Shown: piece after piece, positions 23,401 through 35,400 of the stretch
How the letters are laid out: each line of letters begins with the position of its first letter
How positions within the stretch are numbered: position 1 is the stretch's first letter
Assembly: GCF_037975245.1 (NCBI RefSeq)
Contig: NC_092571.1
Span: 17,603,917 to 17,667,916, forward strand
Length of the DNA stretch: 64,000 nt
Reading direction: 5' to 3'
DNA from: Apostichopus japonicus
Taxonomy: Eukaryota; Echinodermata; Holothuroidea; Aspidochirotida; Stichopodidae
Notes under the pieces: generated by a model
The model's input: the letters and a program-made list of their open reading frames with translations, nothing else
What the model was told of the DNA's origin: nothing
The model's database searches: none
Made by a program: the position numbers and the translations under genes

Positions 23401-26400
23401 CGTCACAGACAACCTATTGTGATCAACTCCAGGGAAGAATCGAGGGTTTAGAGCAGGGTTCCCCTAACTTTATCCGACCCCCACGAACCCCCTGTGGATG
23501 TCAGAGTTGTCCACGAACCCCCAACTTTTCGAGACACGATCTGAGTCATTATTATACCATAATACGCATAATAGTGCTTCGTAAAGGATCAAGTTCATAG
23601 TGTAATATTGTAATAAAAAAACAAGAGATGAACAAATATTTATTTGGAAACTTCAAGATCAGATCAGCACTTTATCTTCACGACGTACTGTCATGCGTAC
23701 ACCAACTTCACCAAAGTCATGCGGTCTGTGTCTGTTTCATAATTCAGTTATTTATCATATGCACAGTACGGTACTACTATGGCAACATATGCGTATGGAA
23801 CGCGAAAAGAGTTTGTCGATAGGTATGACTTTTGTACATTACTAGAATGTATGATATATCAGATTTAGTTCAACAAAAAGTACTCTAGTTTTGACTGTCA
23901 GAAACGTCTCACGAACCCTCTGGAATGGACTCACGCACCCCATGGGGGTTCATTCACCCCAGATAGGGAACCATTGGTTTAGATTGTCAAAATAGGTTAT
24001 AACCATAAATTATATCTAAGTTAGAGATAAGATTTGGAGACGGGATTTTCACTAATTAACAGCGTGGAATATTTTTCTTTCCACATAATCTTCAGATTTT
24101 CTGCCGTTGCGATATGTTCTTGCCATAACATACAAATGTTTATTATGGACAAGTCTGGTTTGGATTCGAGTTCGTTACGCTGGCGTAATTAACATGCTGA
24201 CACCAAAACATGATTATTTTTTTGGGGTTACATCTCGGCGTTGCAGTTTAGTTTTAATATCTTGTTACAAATGTCCTCTGTGGTACGGCACATGCGCTTT
24301 AACATCAATACACTGCACCGCGCAGAGGGTTAATTGTGACAGTAGCACAACCAGATTTAACCAGTTTGTACGTGTGAGTATCAATGATGAAGGGAGGAGG
24401 AGAGGTAGGGGGGAAGGGAAGGGGAGAAGGGAGAGGGAGAAAGGAGGGGAGAAGGAGGGGAGAAGGGAGGGGAGAAGGGAGGGGAGAAGGGAGGGGAGGG
24501 GATGGGGGTAGCGGTTGTTGACGTCATCACTAATACAAGGATGTATGATTAAATTGGAAGATATTTATGTTTCCGCTATACAGGTTTGACAGATGTATTA
24601 TTTTTGTGTGACTTTGCTTGTATTTAACACAGATTGGAAATCTGATGAACCTGACGGAGGCAATAACGTTAACTGTGCACTGTTTTCTGCTGTTGATGGG
24701 AAATGGATAGCTTACCCTTGCGATGCATATGCTGGAGACGCCTTCTATGTTGTTTGCGACTTAAGTATGTCATCTGGAATATTAATCTAACTAAGACGGG
24801 GTGGGTCGGGCCGCTGTCGGGGTTGGTACGCAGGAGGGAGGGTCTTTTACATCATATTGGGAGGATAGGGTTTCTTCACTTTTGATGAAAAAGTCCCAAA
24901 TGATCTAAGACCATAAATTGGATTGTCAGCCCACGTGATGTGTAAGTAATAAGCCATGCGCTTTCTCCCACATACGTATGTCACGTTGGCTGCTTAGCGT
25001 CGTGAAAGTAACTGCCCGCCAGGCCGATAATATGTTTGCTATTTAGCTTCTCATGTTGCACAAGATCATATACCCCCCCTCCCCCACGTGTAACGTTTAC
25101 GTGTTGTACTGGTTGACTCGGACAGTGGGTAAGTGACGTATACCCGATCCACGGGAAAGATGCAATTACCGGATCCACGGAATGTGGTGGATATCTGTGC
25201 TGTGGCCGAGTGGATGAAGGGCGCTGGCATTTGGAGCAATGAAGCGTGGCAATTGGTAGGTTCCGGGTTCGATACCCGGCCGGGTCATAGTAAGGTGGGT
25301 TTCTCATCCAAGAGCAACCTACGGTTTTCCCATCTGGAAAAATGACTTTCTAAATTGAAAAGATTCCAAATTGGAGTTAAAATGTTGAATTGGAAGCCAC
25401 CCGACGTGTAAGTTGTAATCCATAAGCCCTTGCTGGTTTCTCCAACATTTGTCGTCGTTTAAGCGTCGTAAAAATATAACTGCTGCTGGTTATGTACACC
25501 ACCTTTTCAACCTTCAAAAGAAGTAAAAGAAAGAGGAAACACATTTATTAGCACAGCTTTACGCGTTCCTGATTATATCAATTCATAAGCGCTCCTTTAC
25601 TTGAGTAAGGACGTCCGTTCCTGCACGCAACAATCAAAACTTAATCGTCCTAAGTTACAACGTTTAGACTTCACTTGTTAGCATCTATCCATCCGATTGA
25701 CTTCGACTTTGCTGTACATACTAGATAAACTTATTTAGTCAACCATTATCTGCTTTAAGATCGTGTTAAAGACTGTTCAGAAGCCCCCCCCCCCACCCCC
25801 TTTTTCAGAATTAACTTGACAATTTTACCTTTGATTCGCCTAAACAAATTGTTTAATTATAATCCAATTGAACCAATTAAGGGGTCTTTCCATTCAAGGC
25901 AAGATGACATCCCTTTAACAGAAAAATCAATGCATCGACCTCACGAATAGCAAACGTGATAAAATTTTCCTTACTATAGATATAAAATTCAGGATGATTG
26001 GACGAAATTGACAAGCGTCGTCTTGACTGTCCAATCCAAAACTGCGTTATTCCGTTTCGTATCCATATTACATTGTGCACAATTATATTAGCAAGTGTGC
26101 TCAACAAGCCTCAAACACTATTCTTCTTTTATGTATCCTTCAACGCAACTACCATTAAAAGAAGATTAAAGAAACGGTTCAAGAACCGAATATAAATGAA
26201 GTAAATGTTGTATGTTTTTTTTTTTGCTAGAAAGTTTAGGACCAAATCCCTTCTTCTTTGAGTTTTGTTTCAGTACGGTGCTTTTTTCGGAATAGTCAAT
26301 ATCAACTCGGTTAACAGTGAGTTCGTAAGAACGCAGTATATAAGTGTAAATGCGCCCGGATCAAGGCATTTGTATGCGGTTCACTGGTAAATGCGATCTC

Positions 26401-29400
26401 CTGGTAAAATCAGGAGAGATCAGATCCGGGTCTAGTATAAAAGCCTAAATATGCGTGAGGTGGCTTTCTGGGGAAGACGTCAAATTTGCACGAAACGCTT
26501 TTCTCCCTATTTCCTCCTTTAGACCGATAGTCCTATGGCATTCAACCTTTGTGGGTGTATATATGCCTATATGCGTGCCATGATCTACCTAAAGGGTTAA
26601 ATGAATCAAATATTAAGAGGTCGACAAAGAAAGCAGAGGCTTAATGTTTAGATCCATTCACGAAACAAAACTGTTAACTGCTGACGTACTTATCGCAATT
26701 ATCAAAAATATTCGTAACAAGGTGTTGCAAGCCACAATAAGCATGAAAGTATATATACTTTCGTTTCGTGCCCATAAGCGACAGTCCGATTGAATCTTCA
26801 ACATGGTGGATGTCTGTCTGTTAAAGTGATTTTATTTTACAAATGCAATGAAAGAAATTCTTACATTGAAAAGAAATAATTCAATCTGATAATGCCATCA
26901 TAAATTGTAAAATAAATTTGGAATTGATATCAATTGGTCATGTAGTATGCAGAGTGGTGTAATAGCATAAATACTTTCGCATAGATAAAATGTTTAAGAA
27001 AATTCACCCAAGAAAGGACCTGGGCGCGAAAACCAAACTATAAGGTTTCCTTGCATCGAGACTGTGACTGTATAAATCATCGTCAATTGTGTATCACGAG
27101 TCCCTTGAAAGGGAACTGATACTACACATAATCAAAAGGCCGAGAAGCTTTATAGATGTCGGTCGTATATGCATGCGCATGCGTATTGCTATAGTCTTAC
27201 CCCATCACATCTTTACCTTTGTCCTTGTCAGATCCAGTGCCTCCTCCTTCCACCAATTGCCCTGCAGGGTTTATATCCAAACACGGCAATTGCTACCACT
27301 TCTCCCCCACAAAGTTCCCGAGTCGTTCAGAATCATTAAATTACTGTAACAATTTCCAAGATGGCCGACTCATGACTCCGGTAACGATTTCAGAGAATAT
27401 ATACATATTAAGGCAGATGATAGTAACGTACGGAGAAGATGCCTCTGCCTGGATAGACGCCAATGACCTAGCAACCGAGGGACGGTGGATGTGCAACGGA
27501 TTTGGTTGTACTCTCTGCAGTAAGTGCATGTTTGTCTTCACATGAAAATCTCTAATACTATGTTGGCTGACGTACAATGACGTAACAAATGGAGAAGTTT
27601 CACGTTGGGATAGGAAAAGGTCACGAGGATCTGGTGAATGAACGAGAAATTAATTATCAGATATTTACACTAGCATTTGACTTTGGTGGTGGTATGATAG
27701 TAGTCCTTATAGGAAACAATAATAACGCTAAACAGCAAGCCAGTGTTAAGGACAACGGACCACAGAAAACTGTAAAGGTGGCAGGGGTGGGTGGGGGGGG
27801 GGCGAAACTCACTAGTGTGCTACTTATTAAAGAAGCGGGGAATAGCTACCCCCCAACCATAGTGATGAAATTAAAGATAAGCGAAGTATACCAAGTAGTG
27901 GTCGCATGCACCCGGGGTGCACCCCCGGGTGCACCGGGTCTTTGACACGATGCAGGAGAAAAGAAAGCAAATGTGGGGTAACAACTGGTTCGATTAGAGT
28001 TCTTTCATTCACAATAGAGATAGAAGGGGAATTCCTTGAAATATGGGAGGGGCAAGGAATAATTTAACGTTCAAGAATTTGGGTATTAAGTTTTAGAATC
28101 TTGAAACTTTTTGTCATAAAATACTGAGAGTGATAAGGTTCTTTTGAAACACGCACACGCATCGTTTAATTTGTTAAGCAATTTCCTCATTTCTGGTATG
28201 TATTTTTGGTAGGCATGGTAAGGCAGGTGTAAAGAATAACTGTGATTGACGTCACCAAAGTATTACAACAAGTCCACATTACAATACCTTATCTTTCTTA
28301 TAAAATTGATTTCTACAGATTTTGAAATCGATTCGTCAGAATCCTCAGAAGATACTTTTGACGGCAGTGACCCGGATTGTGCATTCATTTCTTTGGATGA
28401 GGAAGGATATTGGACGCGAACGTCATGTGATGAGTCCTCGCATTACGCAATCTGTGTCTCGGGTAAGCTAGTAACCTTAAAGGGATATTCCGATGGCTGA
28501 AATGGATATATATTGCTGAACAGAACCGTTGCAGATTTTCTGCGTATCTATAGGTCAAGGGTCACATACTCATTTTGTATGGTGAAGATATCATACGGTC
28601 ATATTTTCTGAATGAATGAATGAATCTGGCAACTGGTAGAGTTCATGATGTCATCATGACAATTGCGGCCGGATTTGTTTTTTTAAATATTAAATCAAAT
28701 CAATTTTATTCACAGAAGGAAATATTTCTACAAAAATGAAGTCATCAGCAAATTTGAGACTTTCTGTCTGGGCAATGCCTTGTGATGCCCATGACCGTGT
28801 CACGTACATGAATTAAGAAATATTTAGTCAGCCACGTGATGTAATATACTGAAAGGATGGACTAATTTGTACCCTTTCTCGTTTGCGCATGTGCAGTTGG
28901 ACTTGCACAATCCAGTACGAAGAAAACTACAAATCTCTGCTGTAAACACCATGCGCTGTGCAGGCGATCTGTTTCAGATGGCGGGAAATCGACGTATACC
29001 GATTTAAATTGAAACAAAAATTGACTTACATTGAACTAACCTGGTATATATCGATTTAAACTATATACTGATCTAAGTTAGTATATGTCGAAGAAAGAAT
29101 GATCTGGTACAGATGGCCCGCCATAAATGAATGTATCCCGGTAAAGAACTATGATCTCGTACGTTGCTATGGGACAACGTAAACTACCGTCGAGGCTTGA
29201 AATGCTTACTACTGTATTCTTATCGAAATAGAGCCTCTATTTGCCAAAACGTCTGCAGTCGAAGAAAGAAGAAATTCTAGGCAAGGAGAGAAGAAGACAT
29301 GTTAGCAATTGCTTATCTAATGAAAAAAACCTGTGTAGGTAAATAAGTCAAAGTTAGAGTTCCTGACGTTTGGATCCTGTATAGTGTCAACAGCAATGTT

Positions 29401-32400
29401 GGAATCGTGTTTGTCTCAGCCTCAAAAATAATAAAAAGGCATATACTTCAATGATCATGCAGACTGTAGTAGACATGTATACTATAGTATAAATGAGTGA
29501 AATGTTAACATGAGCATACCTGTAGAATTCCCTTGTTACGAAGCACGGAGTACAATACCAGGCGCGTATCCAGGATTTTCAAACCCGGGGGGCGCGAATT
29601 ACTATCTAAGCGGAGCGCCACCATCGGTTGGCGCGCAGCGTACAAGAAAATTTCTTGTTTTGAAACCCCCCAGATCACCGGAAACGGCACTTCCGGGCTT
29701 GAAATGACCAACCAGATGTACACTTTTTGCCCGAGAACCAAGTATTTCCTAATAGTTTTTTTTTTCCATCCATAACCTTTTTGAAGATTGTCAACCCGGC
29801 ACACGTCATGTTCGACCTGATCGCATCTCCTGTGGGTCTTTGCTTTTGTAGGTGATTCTACGTCGCGGCCCACAATACCCGTCAGCCCCACTTTTCAAGG
29901 TTTTAAGCCCCATATTTGTTCAGAATTTGAAAATTGACATTTCTCGTGAATAAACTCACTTCAAAACATACCCATAATGTTGTACAAAATTTCATCTATG
30001 GACAACCAATATAGAAAAAAACTTCCTTCAACCCCTAACAGACCGGTCAAAATTGCACGAGTAGAGGGAAGTGTGATGTAGAATGTTGGTCAGAAATTTT
30101 CGAAAATTCAGACACAGTTAATTTATTGGTGTAGAAATATTAAAACCTGTTATAACGGCTATTATAAAACTTGGTTGAAGGAAATGAAAAAATAGCAGAT
30201 ATTTCCGAAACCGAACACTACACACATAGGCGTAGGAGGCGCGGCGGCAGTGGCGGAGCTAGGGGTATTGGTCAGGAGTGGCGAGAATGGTCTGAAGGGG
30301 CGCTTTCGACACTTATCTAAGCGGAGCGCCACCACTGGTTGGCGCGTAGCGTACAGCAAATTTTTGAGAAAAGATACTCCCTATAGATCGCCGGAAATGA
30401 CCCTTTCCGGGCCTGGCTAGTTTGCAGATAAACGAAGAATAAGGTGTCATCGCCAAATTACACCAACAAAATGTGAGAAATGTCAATAAGTAGATGAGAG
30501 CGCAATAAAAAAGTCAATAATCTAGAATAAGTAAAAAGTGGTAAAGAGCTGAAAAGGGCGCCAGCAGTCCATTTGAGTCCGTCAGGGGGGCATCCGCCCC
30601 CCTGACCATATGGACGCTCCGCCACTGCGCGGCGGGGGTGCAGGCCCTAATTCGCCATTACTAATGTAAAAGAGAGTTTTGACATAATTGGACCTCCATG
30701 CTTTTTATACATCTACATGAGACATGTCGTTGTTTACATTAGCATCCCGCGGTATACTGCGCAATTTGAACGGACCGTACGGTACACGATGGCATGCGAT
30801 GTAATAACCGATGCTTGCTTATATGATATTGACATGAACACGTTGTACGCGCGCTTCGCGCGCGAAAATTTTTGGTTATTTTTTTCAGGCAAGTCGGACA
30901 GTTTTGAGGCTTTTCATCCTGGAACGCCATTTTCATGCTCATTGATATGATGTGATATCTGCTGTTTGCGTTACAAATTCGAACAGGCGCGTAGCGAGGA
31001 ATTTGCCAAGGGAGGGGCGAAGCCTGTAGGCAAATTATCTAAGCGTAGCGCCACCATAGGTTGGCGCGAAGCGTACAAGCAAATTTTGGCCGAAAATGTC
31101 TCCCAGATCGCTGGAAATGACACTTCCCAGGCCTTGTAAGTTGCCTCTAAGCACTTTCTATTTTGAAATTACTTAGCGATATCATTTAAAAAATGCTGAA
31201 TGGGGGGGGGGGGGGCGGTCGCCTCCATCCCAAAAGAGTCATGTTCCCCGACGACACGGTCGAGTTCGAGACCAGCCACAGTTGGTTTCATAGCACAATT
31301 CTACACACGCGTTATGATAGACCATATATAGTATATATATACATAGGCGTACGGGACCATTTCAGTTTGGGGGGGGGCAGAACTTTTTGTGCCGAAAGTT
31401 CCCGTGACACTATCTAAGCGGAGCGCCACCATCGGTTGGCGCGTAGCGTACAAGAAAATTTTTGGCAAACAATGCCTCTCAGATTGCCGGAAACGGCACT
31501 TCTGAGGCCTTGCAAGTTGCACCTAAACATTCTTTATTTATAATCTCACGTTTTAGAAATTTACACTTCCCCAAAAATTTGGTAAATTAGAAGAAGAAAA
31601 AATGGTAACATCACTTTGAAGGGGAAAAATGGGACAGTATATTTTTTAAGCTCCTATTTAGTTACATTATTTATTATTTTAACACAGTACTCAGCTACCT
31701 CCAGAAAAACATACATTGTTCAACGACACGTAGGCGGGATAATGTCGCTGTGTCGGCTGAGACTGCAATTTGTCTCACAAAAAAGTATAAAATATAACAA
31801 AGAATATGACAAACCTGTACTTCTAGGCTTGTAGGCACCCCCCCACCATCCATGGAAAAGAAAATGTTTCTTATATACACTCATGTTGGGGATGTCCAGG
31901 TCAAGGGCGGCGGAAGCACTTTTATTCTGGGGGGGGGGGGCACCGACATCAAAGGGCACTTTGCAAAAATTCGACTGGAATGATACAGCCTTATATTTAG
32001 TACCCTTTATAACTCTTATTGTATTATCTTATTTGTGTATACACCTCACTCCATCAACGCCCCCCCCCCCCCACCCTCAAGGAAAATATGCATACTAGCA
32101 CTGCAATATCCAATGCGCAAATTGGGAAACAAGAAAGTTTTCTTTTGAGACAAAATGAGGTGAAATCATGCTAGTTGCTAATGTAGGAATCTTCCGAATT
32201 AGAGTTTTTTTCGTGTTAATATCTTAACAAATTTTTACCATTCGAAATAGCTTTGAGTTTGACCAACAGAAATTCATTAAAAGTCACGGGCTTAGCCAGG
32301 ATTTGCAAAGTTGTATGCACGACTATCTGAGCGGAGCGCCACCATCGGTTGGCGCGGAGCGTACTAAAAAAATTTTGGTTTTATAAACCCCTCAGATGGC

Positions 32401-35400
32401 CGGAAACGGCCCTCCCCGAGTGTTCATTCTGGTTCCCTGGCCTCTTGCTAACTTGAGGGACCTCAATTTTTATGTAGAAAAAAGGCACATTTTTTATCCT
32501 GAGGAAAAGTGGGGGGCACGTGCCCCCTGTGCTCCCCGGTTCCGCCGCCCTTGGTCCAGGTATGCAATTGACTAGTTAGAAAAAAATTGATCGAGCAAAA
32601 AGCGTGGTAGCCCAGATGAACTGCGCTTACGGTGGTGTTACACGGAAATATTCGGGCATCATGATGCTAAATAAAGAAAACCATGGAATTGTGGGGCAAA
32701 AATTTGAAAAAGATTCGGGCAAGCTACTGCATATTTATATATATATATATATTTCCAGAGGACAAGAAATTCGGGCAAAAGTCCTGAAAAATTCGGGCAG
32801 CCTAAGAGCGAAAAAAAAAAATTCTCCTCTTAGGCTGCCCGAATTTTTCAGGACTTTTGCCCGAATTTCTTGTCCTCTGGAAATTTGGGGGCAGTCTGCC
32901 CCCCTGCCCCCCCCCCCCCCGCCTCGTACGCCTATGTATATATAGATCATTAGTGAGAGAGGAAAATGGAAACGTCAAAAAATGGAGTTGTCGGTGTAAG
33001 GGGTAGGGTGAGTCACACTTTTACGAAATCATTGATCCGTCACTGGCTACCCTTCAGCGCTGTAATGATGTCACTGTTCTTCTTTCTCTTCCCGGTGTCT
33101 TCGCGTTTTGCTTTTACTCCCTCTTTTTCTCCTTTTTCTCTCTTTCTTCTTTTTCTTTTCCCTTCCTTCCTCTCCTCCTCCTCCTCCTCTTTTTTCCCCT
33201 CTTTTTTCCTTTTTTCTTCTCTTTTTTTTTCTTCTCTTTTTCTTACCCGGGGGGCGCGCGCCCCCAACGCCCCCCCCCCCTGGATACGCACCTGAATACT
33301 CTGACCGCGAGTATACCGTATACTTGGTCTTGCAGCACATATGGTATAGGCATATATTCGTATATACAACAGATTACCAAAAAGCCTCAAGTACTAGTTC
33401 GAATCAATGAGTATAGAGACAGCCCCCCCCCCCACTTTAGGCGACCACATGGAAGTCCTCTTCAGCGACCCTACCTCGACCTTACCTCATACCTCCTCTT
33501 TTTTAAAGTCCTGGATACCCCCCCCCCCTCCCACAGGATGAGTACGATTATCCTTTGTAGGATTGCGAGTACACCACACTCGAAGGGAAAAAACTCGTAC
33601 TCAATTTTGCACTGGTATGGGCCTATGTATTATAGATTTATAAAATGCGCTGATCCAGGGTCGTTGGGGTGTACACCCGCCCTCCTTTCAGCTCGTTACA
33701 AAAATAAAGAAATGAAAGTACACGATTTGGCACAATCTTGCATATACTGGACCTACCTGCTACGAATCTATATAAGGCAATATACAGTATGCCTGCAGAA
33801 TGCAGCAGTTTACTGGAGGAACTTTAGCAGAAATCCTATATGGGACGACCATACCCCGCCTCCTCGGTGCCTTCCTCACCTGGCTCTGCTGACGGTCCTG
33901 AATACAACTATATATGATAGGATACAAGTGGGACGTCTTATATATACACCCGTGGCTTATTAGAAGAAAGGGCAAGTGCAGTCCAAGTTGACTCTTTTTG
34001 TTTTGCAGTAAAACGACAGTTATGGTTACATTTACATGTTAAAAAAGAATCTCATACCGCTTTAACATCACATTCGATAAAACAGTGTCATATTTAATGT
34101 TAAATATAAAGAATGAAATGTACATTACCCTTTGTACGAAATATAACCTCAGTGACTATAAGATCCGGTAACAACATACGGTTCATTATACCAAACATAC
34201 TTTAGGTATTTGTAATAACGATTAACTGTGTCAGTATGTTCTTTGCTAATTTGCGGTACACTGTTTACACATGCGCAATAACTAAGTAGCCTATATATAA
34301 CAATTATAATATTATAACGTATTACATTTCCCCCCATCGCCTGAATGACGGATAATGATTGGCTTATATTAATATACGGGACACTCGAAATAGAAACAGC
34401 TTAGTAACCGTTAAACTCAAAATCGATTTATTTATTGAAAACTTACCCAATTTTCTATTTTTATGTCGATCGGTGGTTGTTAAGTTACCTTCTGTTTTCT
34501 GGGGTCTGTTTTTTTTATATTTTTTTAATGGTAAAGACAGAGAAAATTGAAAAATTGATTTTTCAACCTAAAGAGGTCTTGTGCAAAAACAAATACCGCT
34601 AATTTATTAGTTTATAACAAGTTTAAGTGGCGTTTAAATATCGAGTCATAAATAGAGTGTTATGTGTGTGTCGTTTTCATCTAGGCGAGTGAAGGGTGAA
34701 AGGACCTTTTAATTTGTTTTTCTATACAATCCTTATTAACGTTGTTAAAATACTGACCTCTACAGATAATGGGGTTCTTTTAATGTATTGACAGACAAAC
34801 AATTAGGCAAACTGAGTGACGTGTGATGTACATGTGTCTACATAGGTGATTGAGCTTAACCCGACACCGAGATTCCTCATTAGTCGTTATAAATTCACAC
34901 AGTTATCAGCAAGACTCGCTTGGCATATTTTATTCGGCTTATTTTTTTCTTCTTCTACAAGCGCCGTTTCTGTTGAAAATATGAAATTTGTGGTGTACTT
35001 TTTTTTTTATAAAGATTAAAGAAGAAAAACAAAAAACTTTTCCTGGGATTCAGCGATTGAGGTGAACGCAAAAATTCTTGTTTCATACTTATACATATTT
35101 CTCAGAAGACAGAGGCTCTCTTCAACGCAAATTGATATTCAAACGAACCCAACTGGTGATAGATCGCAGAATTGTAGAAAACTATTTCATTCATATTATA
35201 ATATTCAGAATTATGATCACTTCTATTTGAAAACAAATATTAAACAAACGGACAAATATAAGATTGATAATTTCTTGGAGACAACATCATTTTTTTTTGA
35301 AAGAGGAATTCAAGATGGTAATCATTTTATTTGGCGATATTTGGATCTTTCCAGTGTTGTTAATCTTCACTTTAAAGATAACTACAGGTAAGATATATTT

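Larger units (their letters stand above)
29559..33294. mobile_element. Outer hAT-like element carrying nested insertions
   Basis: The left end CAGGCGCGTATCCAGG is matched by the reverse complement of CAGGTGCGTATCCAGG at the right end, with G/C runs inside both. Flanks share only AATAC, not a clean 8-bp repeat, so the ends may come from two copies. The left portion resembles 16156-16660. Inside are elements 30248-30627, 30984-31240 (partial) and 31342-32936, the last holding another at 31902-32553. Confidence 0.65.

Noticed and set aside
25200-25289. A functional Ser or Leu tRNA gene
   Set aside because: The promoter boxes are good, but the arms do not pair regularly and a SINE tail follows.
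29533-29775. Open frames through the core module (for example SKRSATIGWRA) as a conserved protein
   Set aside because: Different copies are open in different frames and carry indels; the conservation is at DNA level and belongs to the mobile element.
33040-33390. Long Lys/Glu-rich or Phe/Ser-rich frames
   Set aside because: They come from the polypyrimidine tract and contain no domain.
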